Source: Leeia aquatica
Lineage (GTDB): Bacteria; Pseudomonadota; Gammaproteobacteria; Burkholderiales; Leeiaceae
Assembly: GCF_012641365.1 (NCBI RefSeq)
Contig: NZ_JABAIM010000003.1
Span: 62,001 to 126,000, forward strand
Length of the DNA: 64,000 nucleotides
Direction: 5' to 3'
Positions 52,987-62,039 of this stretch are shown in pieces; position 1 is the stretch's first letter, and each line of letters opens with the position of its first letter. The translations under genes were made by a program, and so were the position numbers. The notes below the pieces were generated by a model. That model searched no databases. It saw nothing but the letters and a program-made list of their open reading frames with translations, and was not told the DNA's origin.

Positions 52987-53002
52987 ACAGCATGGGGTGA
53001 GA

Positions 53003-53079
53003 TGGCGTGCCCGACAGGGATCGAACCTGTAACCCCCAGCTTAGAAGGCTGGTGCTCTATCCAGTTGAGCTACGGGCAC
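53003..53079 (-). tRNA. tRNA-Arg (anticodon UCU)
   Basis: The minus strand folds into a full cloverleaf: GTGCCCG acceptor pairing with CGGGCAC, a D-arm with AGCTCAACTGGATAGAGC, the anticodon arm CAGCC-TTCTAAG-CTG with anticodon TCT, and GGTTCGATCC in the T-arm. The discriminator G is followed by an encoded CCA (to 53003). Confidence 0.97.
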
Positions 53080-53143
53080 GTTGTGGCCGATCGACTCGCG
53101 GCAGGCCGGGAAGGCAGAATGAAACCTTGCTGCTGAAACAGGG

Positions 53144-53219
53144 TGGTGCCGACGACCGGAATCGAACTGGTGACCTTCGCATTACAAGTGCGCTGCTCTA
53201 CCTACTGAGCTACGTCGGC
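53144..53219 (-). tRNA. tRNA-Thr (anticodon UGU)
   Basis: The minus strand gives GCCGACG acceptor pairing with CGTCGGC, AGCTCAGTAGGTAGAGC in the D-arm, anticodon loop CTTGTAA with anticodon TGT, and GGTTCGATTCC-type T-arm (AGTTCGATT). It ends A then encoded CCA. It is 64 bases upstream of tRNA-Arg, so both may come from one transcript. Confidence 0.97.
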
Positions 53220-53282
53220 ATTCGCATCAGCCTGTTACCCGATGCGGTCGGCTAGTTTAAAAGAAGCAACAGCAAATTGGAA

Positions 53283-53311
53283 GCCTCAGCACGGGGATTC
53301 CACACCGAGGC
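53283..53311 (-). terminator. Probable terminator of sspA-sspB
   Basis: On the minus strand GCCTCGGTGTGG and CCCGTGCTGAGGC can form a 12-bp stem with wobble pairs around AATC, some 25 bases after the sspB stop. The following T-run is poor (TTCCAATTT). A perfect 12-base palindrome, CCCTGTACAGGG, lies between it and sspB at 53317-53328. Confidence 0.4.
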
Positions 53312-53336
53312 CTCATCCCTGTACAGGGCGTGATGC

Positions 53337-53750
53337 TTATTTGACGACTTTCAGCCTGGGGCGCTCGGCCTTCTCCGGCTCAGGCTGCACCTCATCCCCC
53401 GGGCCTTCATCCGTAGGTGGTGGCTCAGGCTGGCCATCGTCGTTCACCTCAAACGCCATGCCGGTACCATCCTCGCGGGCAAACACCGCACGCACCCGGT
53501 TCACCGGCACATAAATCTGGCGGGAGGCCCCATTGAAGCGGGCGGAAAAGGTAATCACCTCATTCCCGATTTGCAAGCCTTGGGTGGCCGTCGGGCTGAT
53601 GTTGAGGGTGATTTCACCATCCTTCACATACTCTACCGGAACGCGGGTCTGCGCGGAGACCGCGACCACCAGATACGGCGTCATACCGTTATCACAGCAC
53701 CATTCATGAATGGCGCGGATAAAGTAAGGGGTGGTCGTGATCACACTCAC
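53337..53750 (-). CDS. sspB: ClpXP adaptor SspB
   Basis: The 137-residue protein has the SspB dimer domain (MTPYLVVAVSAQTRVPVEYVKDGEITLNISPTAT) with the substrate-binding groove segment FSARFNGASRQIYVPVNRVRAVFA, then a flexible acidic/Pro linker and the C-terminal XB motif RPRLKVVK that binds ClpX. It delivers ssrA-tagged proteins to ClpXP. It starts at GTG, overlapping the sspA stop by 4 bases. Confidence 0.93.
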   Translation of the reverse strand: MSVITTTPYFIRAIHEWCCDNGMTPYLVVAVSAQTRVPVEYVKDGEITLNISPTATQGLQIGNEVITFSARFNGASRQIYVPVNRVRAVFAREDGTGMAFEVNDDGQPEPPPTDEGPGDEVQPEPEKAERPRLKVVK

Positions 53751-54343
53751 TTGCGCATGGCCTTTTCGGAAGCGGTCAGCGAATCAATAAAGGCTTGGCG
53801 GCTGAACAGGCGCTCGGCGTACTTCAGCACCGGCGCGGCCGTCTTCGGCAGCTCAATGCCATAGTGTTCCAGGCGCCACAGCAGCGGGGCGACCGCCACG
53901 TCCAGCATGGAAAACTCCTCGCCCAGCATGTATTTCTGCTTGGTGAAGATCGGGGCCAGCTTGCTCAGGCCATCACGAATGGCGGCGCGTGCCTTGTCCA
54001 CGCCCTTGCTGCCCTCTTCCAATGCCTCGACATGAACAAACAGCTCCCGTTCAAAGCCATGCAGGAAGAGGCGCGCGCGCGCGCGCATGATCGGGTCAGC
54101 CGGCATCAGTTGCGGATGCGGGAAGCGCTCATCAATGTACTCATTGATGATGTTGGACTCATGCAGGATGAGGTCCCGCTCGACCAGTACCGGCACCTGG
54201 TTGTAGGGATTCATCACCGCCAGATCTTCTGGCTTGTTGTGAATGTCCACATCCACAATCTGGAAATCCATGCCTTTTTCAAACAGCACAATGCGGCAAC
54301 GGTGGCTGAACGGACAGGTGGTCCCGGAGTACAGGGTCATCAT
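53747..54343 (-). CDS. sspA: Stringent starvation protein A (GST fold)
   Basis: The 198-residue protein starts MMTLYSGTTCPFSHRCRIVLFEKGM, the SspA N-terminal thioredoxin-fold pattern, and has PVLVERDLILHESNIINEYIDE followed by a helical GST C domain. SspA binds RNA polymerase and alters transcription in stress. The gene carries a (GC)7 run at 54071-54084 coding for Arg-Ala repeats. It is upstream of and overlaps sspB; it follows petC on the same strand, but a strong terminator lies between. Confidence 0.92.
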   Translation of the reverse strand: MMTLYSGTTCPFSHRCRIVLFEKGMDFQIVDVDIHNKPEDLAVMNPYNQVPVLVERDLILHESNIINEYIDERFPHPQLMPADPIMRARARLFLHGFERELFVHVEALEEGSKGVDKARAAIRDGLSKLAPIFTKQKYMLGEEFSMLDVAVAPLLWRLEHYGIELPKTAAPVLKYAERLFSRQAFIDSLTASEKAMRK

Positions 54344-54487
54344 GATGCGGACGTCGCTCCATCAAACAAATCGTGAAAGCGGCATTTTAGCAAAGTGGAC
54401 ATGCCCATGACCAGAAAAAGATTACAAGCCCATGAAAACAAAGAGGAAAACAAGAAAAACCAGCCAACTAATAGCTGCGCCCAGCAT

Positions 54488-54514
54488 AAAAAAACGGGGG
54501 CCAAGCCCCCGTTT
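54488..54514 (-). terminator. Intrinsic terminator of petABC
   Basis: The minus strand has AAACGGGGGC, a TTG loop and GCCCCCGTTT, a perfect 10-bp stem followed by a U-run to 54488. It lies about 30 bases after the petC stop at 54542. Confidence 0.93.
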
Positions 54515-54541
54515 CTACACATCAGACAAACCGGCGTGTGC

Positions 54542-55324
54542 TTAATGCACTTCTTTCCAGTAGTCCTGCTTCAGCAGATAGACAAACGGCAGCAGGATCA
54601 GGATCAGGAAGAACAGCACGCCGTAGCCCAGCTGCTCGCGGAACACCTGGTGCGGTTCACCCATCCAGACCAGATAGTTGACCAGATCGGTCACCTTACG
54701 GTCATACTCAAGGGTGTTGGCCTTGCCATCATTCAGCGAGGTCAGCAGGCCCGGCTTCACCAGCTCCAGCTTTTCCAGCACTTGGTGCGGTTTGTTTTCG
54801 TGATCTTTCTCCGTCTTGTAGACGGCCACTTGCTCGCCTTGCAGCTCCCACAGCACGTGCGGCATGCCCACCTTGTCGAACACTTTGTTGTTCCAGCCGG
54901 TCGGGCGGCTGCTGTCACGGTAGAAGCCGCGCAGGTAGGTGTACAGCCAGTCGGCACCGTTGTCCTTGGTGCGGGCAATCACGGAGAGGTCCGGCGGAAC
55001 CGCGCCAAACCACTCCTTGGCTTCCTTGCCGTTCATGGCCACCGTCATCGGGTCGGTTACCTTGTCGGCCGCGAACAGCATATTGGCCTTGATCTGCTCT
55101 TCCGGAATGCCAATGTCGGCCAGACCATTGAAACGCATGGCCTGGGCGGAGTGACAAGACAAGCAGTAGTTGACAAACACCTGTGCGCCACGCTGCAGGG
55201 ATTCCTGATTGCGCGGGTTGATCTCGACGTGGTCGAGCTGCACAGACGACTCATTAGCCAGAGCCAGCACCGGGGCGACACAGGCCAGCAACAGCAGTTG
55301 CTTGATCATGCGGGTCAATTTCAT
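54542..55324 (-). CDS. petC: Cytochrome c1 (ubiquinol-cytochrome c reductase)
   Basis: The 260-residue protein has a signal peptide (LLLLACVAPVLALA), the heme c motif VNYCLSCHS near residue 52, and a C-terminal TM anchor (GVLFFLILILLPFVYLLK). These are the standard cytochrome c1 features. The ATG at 55324 is preferred over the GTG immediately before it. It is the third gene of petABC and would accept electrons from the Rieske protein and pass them to soluble cytochrome c. Confidence 0.95.
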   Translation of the reverse strand: MKLTRMIKQLLLLACVAPVLALANESSVQLDHVEINPRNQESLQRGAQVFVNYCLSCHSAQAMRFNGLADIGIPEEQIKANMLFAADKVTDPMTVAMNGKEAKEWFGAVPPDLSVIARTKDNGADWLYTYLRGFYRDSSRPTGWNNKVFDKVGMPHVLWELQGEQVAVYKTEKDHENKPHQVLEKLELVKPGLLTSLNDGKANTLEYDRKVTDLVNYLVWMGEPHQVFREQLGYGVLFFLILILLPFVYLLKQDYWKEVH

Positions 55325-55343
55325 CACCGTATCCGTCCCTTGC

Positions 55344-56597
55344 TCACATGGTTACCCGGCTAGGCACCGGTTTCACTTTGTCGATGCTGGTAAACACCGG
55401 CATCAGAATGAAGAAGGCGAAGTAAACCACGCTCAGGATCCGGGCGATCAGTGTACCCATGTCAGTTGGCGGCTTGGTGCCCAGATAGCCCAGACCCAGG
55501 AAGGCCACCACAAACAGGGCCAGTGCGCTCTTGTACAGCACGCCACGGTAGCGGATCGACTTCACCGGGCTACGGTCCAGCCATGGCAGGAAGGCAAAGG
55601 CCAGCACGGAGGCGCCCATGGCGGCCACACCGGGGAACTGGGAACCCAGAATCGGCGGAACCGCGCGCAGGATGGCGTAGAACGGGGTGAAGTACCATAC
55701 CGGCGCAATATGCGGTGGCGTCTTCAGCGGGTCTGCCGGGATGAAGTTGTTGTACTCCAGGAAGTAGCCACCCATTTCCGGCATGAAGAACACAATGGCG
55801 GTGAACACGATCAGGAATACCACCACACCATAAATATCCTTGATGGTGTAGTAAGGGTGGCTATAGATCGCATCCAGATACAGGCCGGTCTTCGGGTCTT
55901 TCGGCTGCTTCTTCACTTCAATGCCGTCCGGGTTGTTGGAACCCACTTCGTGCAGTGCCATCAAGTGAGCAGCCACCAGACCGATCAGCACCAGTGGCAG
56001 CGCAATCACGTGCAGCGCAAAGAAGCGATTCAGGGTCACACCGGACACCACATAGTCACCACGAATCCACACGGCCAGATCCGGCCCGATGTACGGCACC
56101 GAGCCGAACAGGTTAACGATCACCTGTGCACCCCAGAAGGACATCTGCCCCCAAGGCAGCAGATAACCAAAGAAGGCTTCGCCCATCAGAGCCAGGAAAA
56201 TCATCACGCCGAAGATCCAGATCAGCTCGCGCGGCGCTTTGTAGGAGCCGTACAGCAGGCCACGGAACATGTGCAGGTAGACCACCACAAAGAACATGGA
56301 GGCACCCGTGGAGTGCATGTTACGGATCAGCCAGCCACCCGGCACATCACGCATGATGTATTCCACCGACCAGAATGCCTTCTGTGCATCCGGCACATAG
56401 TTCATGGTCAGGAAAATGCCGGTAACAATCTGCAGCACCAGCACCAAAGCCGCCAGTGAACCGAAGTAGTACCAGAAGTTGAAGTTCTTCGGAGCAGCAT
56501 ATTTGCCCCATTGCTCTTCCCACATGCGGGTGAGCGGGAAGCGCTCATTGACCCAGCCGAGCAGGCCGTTGCGGTCCTGTTGCACGCTGTTCGCCAT
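55344..56597 (-). CDS. petB: Cytochrome b of the bc1 complex
   Basis: The 417-residue membrane protein has eight to nine TM helices and the two His pairs for hemes bL and bH in the NMHSTGASMFFVVVYLHMFRGL and RFFALHVIALPLVLIGLVAAHL segments. The Qo-site motif reads PVWY (IAPVWYFTPFYAILRAVP) in place of PEWY, a variant known in beta- and gammaproteobacteria. It is 19 bases upstream of petC and 2 bases after petA. Confidence 0.96.
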   Translation of the reverse strand: MANSVQQDRNGLLGWVNERFPLTRMWEEQWGKYAAPKNFNFWYYFGSLAALVLVLQIVTGIFLTMNYVPDAQKAFWSVEYIMRDVPGGWLIRNMHSTGASMFFVVVYLHMFRGLLYGSYKAPRELIWIFGVMIFLALMGEAFFGYLLPWGQMSFWGAQVIVNLFGSVPYIGPDLAVWIRGDYVVSGVTLNRFFALHVIALPLVLIGLVAAHLMALHEVGSNNPDGIEVKKQPKDPKTGLYLDAIYSHPYYTIKDIYGVVVFLIVFTAIVFFMPEMGGYFLEYNNFIPADPLKTPPHIAPVWYFTPFYAILRAVPPILGSQFPGVAAMGASVLAFAFLPWLDRSPVKSIRYRGVLYKSALALFVVAFLGLGYLGTKPPTDMGTLIARILSVVYFAFFILMPVFTSIDKVKPVPSRVTM

Positions 56598-56599
56598 GC

Positions 56600-57190
56600 T
56601 TACGCTCCTTTTCCGTCGTCACCCACCAGCAGGGTAGTACCGCTGAGCTTGTAGGGCGGAATTTCCAGGTTTTTCGGGGCAGGGGAACCGGCATACACGC
56701 GGCCCGCCAAATCAAAACGAGAGCCATGACAGGGGCAAAGGAAGCCGCCCTTCCAGTCCGCGCCCAGATCGGCTGGCGCAATTTCCTTGCGCAGGGTGGG
56801 CGAACAGCCCAAGTGCGTACAGACGCCCAACGCCACAAACAGCTCAGGCTTGACCGAACGGTTGGTGTTCTTGGCGTAATCCGGTTGCTGCGGATCTTCC
56901 GACTTTGGGTCTGCCAGCTTGCCATCCAGCGATGGCAACACGCTCAGCATGTCCGGGGTGCGGCTCAGAATCCACACCGGCTTGCCACGCCACTCTACCG
57001 TCAGCAATTGCCCCGGCTCCAGCTTGGATACATCTACTTCCACCGGTGCACCTGCTGCTTTTGCGCGCGCACTCGGGAACCAACTGGCCACAAAGGGTGT
57101 CGCAATACCAGCTACTGCCACGCCACCTGCTACGCCGGATGCGGCGAGCAGAAAGCGGCGCTTGCCACTGTCTACCGTTTGATCACTCAT
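56600..57190 (-). CDS. petA: Rieske iron-sulfur protein of the bc1 complex
   Basis: The 196-residue protein has a Tat-like N-terminal signal anchor ([20 protein letters not shown]) and the two Rieske cluster boxes CTHLGC near 130 and CPCHGS near 155, each with a Cys and a His ligand. The start at ATG 57190 follows AGGA; the longer open frame has no support. It is the first gene of petABC. Confidence 0.96.
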   Translation of the reverse strand: MSDQTVDSGKRRFLLAASGVAGGVAVAGIATPFVASWFPSARAKAAGAPVEVDVSKLEPGQLLTVEWRGKPVWILSRTPDMLSVLPSLDGKLADPKSEDPQQPDYAKNTNRSVKPELFVALGVCTHLGCSPTLRKEIAPADLGADWKGGFLCPCHGSRFDLAGRVYAGSPAPKNLEIPPYKLSGTTLLVGDDGKGA

Positions 57191-57345
57191 CGCTCGATTC
57201 CTGCCAGACCTAAACCTGCGCATTCTACCGCAATCCCGCCCTCAGCTTAAGCACCACGCTCAGGAAATTGCCGCAAAAACGCCCATTCGTCGCAGCAAGG
57301 CGACGTTTCTTGATCATTGTTAGCCAGTTTTCCAACAGACGCAAA

Positions 57346-57375
57346 AGAAAAAACCGCCCGAAGGCGGCTTTTTCA
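57346..57375 (-). terminator. Intrinsic terminator of porin 2
   Basis: On the minus strand AAAAAGCCGCC, a TTCG loop and GGCGGTTTTTTC form a stem (one G-U pair) ending in a U-run, about 25 bases after the porin stop at 57401. Confidence 0.9.
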
Positions 57376-57400
57376 GACTTCAAACCGTTGCAGGCAACGA

Positions 57401-58426
57401 TTAGAAGGAGTGCTTCATACCAACGAAGAAGCGGCTCGGCTTGGTGGTGCTAGTGCTGCTACGTTGCTTGTACGAAACAGCCTCAGCGAAGAACTTGCTG
57501 CGCTTGCTGAGGTTGTAGTTCATACCAACAGACCAAGTAGTCGCTTTTACATCAGAATTGAAGCCAACGTTACGCTCGCGGCCAGCTTGAATTTGGAAGT
57601 CCACCTTGCCAAAAGAAGCACCTGCGTACAGCGTAAATGCCTTTTGCTTCGGGGTTGCAGTGCTCTTCTTCCATTGCTGATATTCAGCGCCGATGGTCCA
57701 ATCACCGAACTTCACACCACCAGTAATTTCCCAAGTGTTCACGTTGTAATACTTGGCAGCAGTATCATCATACGCGTGGTTTTGGCGGTCGTATGCGAAG
57801 CCCACACCCCAGTTGCTTGCGTCGTAATCCACGCGCAGGGAAGTACCTGTTTCAGCACGCTCAGTGGTGCTCTTATTTTCTTTGGTAGACCATTGCAGGG
57901 AGCCAGTGAAGCCACCCATTGCCGGCAAATCATAGCGAACCATGTTACCAGTGCCACTCTTACGGCCATGCAACACATCGCCGTACAGTTCCAGAGCGTC
58001 GTACTTGCCATCACCAAAGTTGTCTTCGCCACGACCCAGACGAACTTGACCAAAGGAACCCTTCAGGCCAACCCAAGTATTGTGGTTGCCAAAGGTGCCG
58101 TCACGCTTGGTATCGCCTTCGTCGTAATTGGAGCCATCCAGCGAGAAGCGTGAGCGGATTTGACCTACTGCGGTCAAACCATTGCCCAGATCTTCAGACA
58201 TATTGAACTGGATTTGACCACGGCCATCAATCTGGGTTTGACGAGTCTTATCCCCTGCCACAACTTTGCTCTCACCCTTGATTTCAGACTGGCGAGCATA
58301 GTTTGCATCGGAATTCAGAATTTGCAGGCCACCACGCACATAGCCAGAAATGGTCACGTTGCCGCTATCAGCGAATGCCGGAGCAGCCAGGGCGCCCAGC
58401 ACAGCAACTGCGATCAGCTTTTTCAT
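57401..58426 (-). CDS. Gram-negative trimeric porin 2
   Basis: The 341-residue porin has the signal peptide MKKLIAVAVLGALAAPAFA, the same mature start DSGNVTISGYVRGG as porin 1, and ends GMKHSF. The PEDLGNGL-type strand and turn pattern is shared (SEDLGNGLTAVGQIRSRFSLDGSNYDEG). Regions between strands differ strongly from porin 1 in charge, suggesting different selectivity. GGAG precedes the ATG at 58426. Confidence 0.93.
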   Translation of the reverse strand: MKKLIAVAVLGALAAPAFADSGNVTISGYVRGGLQILNSDANYARQSEIKGESKVVAGDKTRQTQIDGRGQIQFNMSEDLGNGLTAVGQIRSRFSLDGSNYDEGDTKRDGTFGNHNTWVGLKGSFGQVRLGRGEDNFGDGKYDALELYGDVLHGRKSGTGNMVRYDLPAMGGFTGSLQWSTKENKSTTERAETGTSLRVDYDASNWGVGFAYDRQNHAYDDTAAKYYNVNTWEITGGVKFGDWTIGAEYQQWKKSTATPKQKAFTLYAGASFGKVDFQIQAGRERNVGFNSDVKATTWSVGMNYNLSKRSKFFAEAVSYKQRSSTSTTKPSRFFVGMKHSF

Positions 58427-58782
58427 TTAGATCACTCCATATGGTTAACAACAATATCAGTGCCTTCTGTCGGACACCAATTCTGTGAAACTACCAGCGC
58501 ATTTAACCGCATCCACCGCCGACATGCCAAGTTGATTTTCACGTTTCGCCCGGTTTGGCACAGCAAGTGTTGCGGGGTCACAACAAGCATGCCCTTAACA
58601 TAAGAAGACCCAACAAAACCGGCCGTCAAACCGCGCCAATGCTTGCCCGAAAGAAATCATCGCTGCTTTATCCCGCGCGTCACCTTCAGCACGGCAGGCG
58701 CTATTTCCGCAAGATGTGAAGGTTTCTTCCGTTGCGGCAACACAACACTTTTTGACTCCACATCCCGACTTGGCGGGGGAGT
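58427..58782. other. Intergenic region upstream of porin 2
   Basis: This 356-base region separates the porin start from the end of the DUF218 gene. Near the porin, the minus strand has TTGGTG (58475-58480) and TATTGT (58451-58456) 18 bases apart, with an extended TG before the -10, a plausible porin promoter. I see no confident gene, RNA or repeat in the remaining 300 bases; short frames there have no ribosome site. Confidence 0.4.
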
Positions 58783-59532
58783 TCAGTGCCGCAGGGCATA
58801 CCACACGATACCCAGCCACTCGTGCAGCATTTGCCCACTCTCACGCCATGAGCCGGCATGTGGCAGCCAGTCACGCACCCAAAAGGGCGCATCTTCATGA
58901 AACGCTACACCGGCTGGGTACACTTGCAGCCCTTGCTGTTGAAACTGCGGCAGCGCGCGGCGCAAGTGCCAGGCATCGCTCACCACGTACACGCGCCCCA
59001 CGCCATGCTGGCGAAGCAACCGCGCACTGAAGGACGCGTTCTCGGCTGTCGTGTTTGATGCGCCTTCCAGCCATTGAACCCGCACGCCCAATTCATCCTG
59101 CAATACACGTTGCTGCAAAACCGCCTCGGCAATACCGCCATCAGGCGCACCGCCGCTGACCAGTATCGGCAAACCGGTCTTGCGATGCAGCCAGGCCGCG
59201 TAGCGCGCTCGCTGCAAGCTGGCTTTGGACAGGGTTCGACTTTCATGGAAGTCCGCCTGCGCCGCCTGACGCCCCCCTCCCAATACCACAATCGCCTGAG
59301 CGTCCGGATGAGGCTGCCAGGCCATGCCCCGCTCCAGCCCGGCCGCCAGACGGTTGGCACACCACGGAGTAGCGGTCAGATAGAGCAGAAACAGCCCAAC
59401 CCAGAACCCCACCTTGGCAAGACGCGGAAAACGCTGCCGCCCCAGCCAGGCCAGCAGCAGCAGCCACAGCAGGCTGAAGGGCGGTAATACAAAGGCAACG
59501 ATCAGGTTACGGATGAACCAGCTGGTATCCAT
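58783..59532 (-). CDS. DUF218/YdcF-ElyC family membrane protein
   Basis: The 249-residue protein has two N-terminal TM helices (LPPFSLLWLLLLAWL and VGFWVGLFLLYLTATPW), then the DUF218 domain: AIVVLGGGRQ near 80, ILVSGGAPDGG, the ENASFSARLL region and VSDAWHLRRAL. ElyC and YdcF relatives affect peptidoglycan or lipid-carrier metabolism in the envelope. It begins 5 bases after mpl on the same strand, which fits a cell-wall role. Confidence 0.85.
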   Translation of the reverse strand: MDTSWFIRNLIVAFVLPPFSLLWLLLLAWLGRQRFPRLAKVGFWVGLFLLYLTATPWCANRLAAGLERGMAWQPHPDAQAIVVLGGGRQAAQADFHESRTLSKASLQRARYAAWLHRKTGLPILVSGGAPDGGIAEAVLQQRVLQDELGVRVQWLEGASNTTAENASFSARLLRQHGVGRVYVVSDAWHLRRALPQFQQQGLQVYPAGVAFHEDAPFWVRDWLPHAGSWRESGQMLHEWLGIVWYALRH

Positions 59533-59537
59533 GCCGT

Positions 59538-60881
59538 TCAGGCCAGTGCGTCAAGCAACAACTGGTGGACACCACCAAAACCACCATTGCTCATCACCAG
59601 AATCTGGTCACCCGGTTGCGCCATGTGCACCACCGCCGCTACCAGCGCGTCCAGTTGCTCGAAAGACTGCCCTCGCGCACCGAGTGGTGCCAGTGCCACA
59701 GCCGCATCCCAGCCCAGATTGTGTGCATAGCAGAAACTGTGGTCCGCCTCTTGCAAGCTGGCGGCCAATTCATCCTTCATGGCACCCAGCTTCATGGTGT
59801 TGGAGCGCGGTTCCAGCACGGCCAGAATGCGTGCCTGCCCCACCTTGCGACGTAGACCGGCAACGGTGGTGGCAATGGCCGTAGGGTGGTGGGCAAAATC
59901 ATCGTATACCGTGATGTCACGCACCGTACCGCGTACCTCCATCCGCCGCCGCACATTCTGAAAAGCCGCCAGCCCCGCCAGTGACTGCGCCACCGTCACA
60001 CCAGCATGGCGTGCCGCCGCAATGGCAGCAAGAGCGTTGTGGCGGTTATGCTCACCCAGCATGGACCAGTGCAAATCACCCTGCGTCTGGCCTCCCAGCA
60101 GCACGCTACACCCATTATTCGCATCCGGCGCGCCTGCTTGCCAGCCTGCATCCACCGCAAAGCGTTCCAGGCTGCTCCAGCAGCCGCGCTGCAACACCCG
60201 CTCCAGCGCGGGCGACTGGCCATTGCTGATCACCCGTCCCTCGCGAGGCACGGTACGCAGCAGGTGGTGGAACTGGGTTTCGATGGCCGCCAGATCGGCA
60301 AAAATATCAGCGTGGTCAAACTCCAGATTGTTCAGGATCGCGGTACGCGGGTGGTAATGTACAAACTTGGAGCGCTTGTCGAAGAAGGCAGTATCGTATT
60401 CATCGGCTTCAATCACAAAGAACCGGCTGTCCGTCAGCCGCGCCGAAATACCAAAGTTCATCGGCACCCCGCCGATCAGGAACCCTGGATTCAAACCCGC
60501 ATGCTCCAATATCCACGCCAGCATCGAGCTGGTGGTGGTCTTGCCGTGCGTACCGGCCACCGCCAGCACCCACTTGTCGCGCAGCACATGCTCCGCCAGC
60601 CACTGCGGCCCCGAGGTATAGGGCAGGCCACGGTCCATGATGGCCTCCATCAGCGGATTGCCGCGCGACACCACATTGCCGACCACGAACAGATCCGGCT
60701 GCAGGTCCAGTTGCTGCTCAGCAAAGCCTTCAATCAACTCAATGCCCAACTGCTCCAGCTGGGTACTCATCGGCGGGTACACCCCCGCATCGCAGCCTGT
60801 TACCCGATGCCCCGCTGCTTTGGCAATGGCCGCAATCCCCCCCATGAAGGTTCCGCAAATGCCAATGATATGGATATGCAT
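59538..60881 (-). CDS. mpl: UDP-N-acetylmuramate:L-alanyl-gamma-D-glutamyl-meso-DAP ligase Mpl
   Basis: The 447-residue Mur-ligase family protein has the N-terminal Rossmann motif HIIGICGTFMGGIAAIAKAAGH, the ATP loop AGTHGKTTTSSM near 110, and EADEYDTAFFDKRSKFVHY near 170 with YDDFAHHPTAI near 330, all typical of Mpl. It recycles the muropeptide tripeptide into UDP-MurNAc. The ATG at 60881 has GGGA upstream and starts the Rossmann strand directly. Confidence 0.93.
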   Translation of the reverse strand: MHIHIIGICGTFMGGIAAIAKAAGHRVTGCDAGVYPPMSTQLEQLGIELIEGFAEQQLDLQPDLFVVGNVVSRGNPLMEAIMDRGLPYTSGPQWLAEHVLRDKWVLAVAGTHGKTTTSSMLAWILEHAGLNPGFLIGGVPMNFGISARLTDSRFFVIEADEYDTAFFDKRSKFVHYHPRTAILNNLEFDHADIFADLAAIETQFHHLLRTVPREGRVISNGQSPALERVLQRGCWSSLERFAVDAGWQAGAPDANNGCSVLLGGQTQGDLHWSMLGEHNRHNALAAIAAARHAGVTVAQSLAGLAAFQNVRRRMEVRGTVRDITVYDDFAHHPTAIATTVAGLRRKVGQARILAVLEPRSNTMKLGAMKDELAASLQEADHSFCYAHNLGWDAAVALAPLGARGQSFEQLDALVAAVVHMAQPGDQILVMSNGGFGGVHQLLLDALA

Positions 60882-61076
60882 GCCGCTTTTCCCGTTGCGT
60901 GCGTAAAGCGCTGATTCTAACAGGCTTTGCTGCGAATCAGGCCACAGCCACGCATTCGTCATGGCCTGCAGGCTTGCGTTCATGCAGCCCGCTGGTTATC
61001 CTTGCCCCGACTCGCGCAGTCCGCTTTTGGCGATGCCGCTGATCCCTACAAGAATAGTGCGACACACTGGAACCCT

Positions 61077-61985
61077 ATGGCTGCCTCTCCTGCTGATATT
61101 GCCCGCATTGCCCTGATTCGTCTGGCTGAACAAAGTCTGCCCCCCACCCCGGAAAATTACGCCCGCTTTTACTATGATGTGACCGGCACCGCACAGCCCG
61201 CGATGCAGGATGCGCAGCTGGTTGCACAGGTACAGCAGGTGGTACAGGACGCCAATCTGACCACCCTGCAGCTGGTGCAATACCTGGGCGGGCAGAATGC
61301 CACGCTGGAAACCTCCATAGAGGACCTGAGCCAGGCAGACGACAAGACCCGCGTGCTGCACCTGCTCAACAGCCTGATCAGTACCACCCGCTCCATGCAG
61401 CAAACGGTGGAAGCATCACGCACCGAATTGAACGAAACCCGCCAAACCCTGCAGCAACTGCAGCATGAAGTGGAAATGAGCCACCACGACATGGAACACG
61501 ACCTGATTACCGGGGTGCAGAACCGGCTGGGCATGGACAAGACGCTGGCCAAAGAGGTCAGCAAAGCGCAGTCGACACGTACCAAGCTGACGGTATCCCT
61601 GATCGCCATCGACAGCTTCGAGGAGCACAAGAAGCGGCACGGCATCGACAGCTCGGACAAGCTGCTGCAGCATCTGGTCACGGTAGGCCGCTCGGTCATG
61701 CGCGACAGCGACAGCATGGTGCGCTATGGGCAAGAAGAATTTCTGCTGGTCCTGCCGGAGACCGACCTCAAGGGAGCCCGTTTTGTATTGGACCGCTTGC
61801 AGCTGATCCTGCACCGCTCACCGGTGTTTGTGCAGAACGACAAGATCCAGGTCAGCCTGTCTGCAGGCATTGCACAAATGCAGGGCAACGAGAAAAGCCA
61901 CTCGCTGGTGATGCGGGCCGATCGCGCCCTGTTTGCCGCCAAAGCGGTAGGCAACGGGCATATCGAGTACGCTGGCCAGCAATAA
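61077..61985 (+). CDS. GGDEF-domain protein with altered signature
   Basis: The 302-residue protein has a helical N-terminal half (about 1-140) with coiled-coil tendency (LNETRQTLQQLQHEVEMSHHDMEHD), then a GGDEF domain starting DLITGVQNRLGMDK. The active-site loop reads RYGQEEFLLVLPETD, so the second Gly of GG(D/E)EF is Gln. Most diguanylate cyclases need both Gly for GTP; activity is therefore doubtful, though the metal-binding acids are kept. No TM segment or inhibitory RxxD site is obvious. The start is the ATG at 61077 with a weak GGA site. Confidence 0.85.
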   Translation: MAASPADIARIALIRLAEQSLPPTPENYARFYYDVTGTAQPAMQDAQLVAQVQQVVQDANLTTLQLVQYLGGQNATLETSIEDLSQADDKTRVLHLLNSLISTTRSMQQTVEASRTELNETRQTLQQLQHEVEMSHHDMEHDLITGVQNRLGMDKTLAKEVSKAQSTRTKLTVSLIAIDSFEEHKKRHGIDSSDKLLQHLVTVGRSVMRDSDSMVRYGQEEFLLVLPETDLKGARFVLDRLQLILHRSPVFVQNDKIQVSLSAGIAQMQGNEKSHSLVMRADRALFAAKAVGNGHIEYAGQQ

Positions 61986-62039
61986 GCTGTCGCACAAAAG
62001 CTCAAGCCCATCGTCAAAACCGATGGGTACAATCCGGGC

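Noticed and set aside
53317-53328. Perfect 12-base palindrome CCCTGTACAGGG near the sspB end as an operator
   Set aside because: It lies downstream of sspB between gene ends, with no promoter beside it; more likely part of terminator structure or chance.
55209-56459. A 416-codon plus-strand frame opposite petB and petC
   Set aside because: The opposite strand encodes cytochrome b and c1 with all heme ligands; this frame is a shadow.
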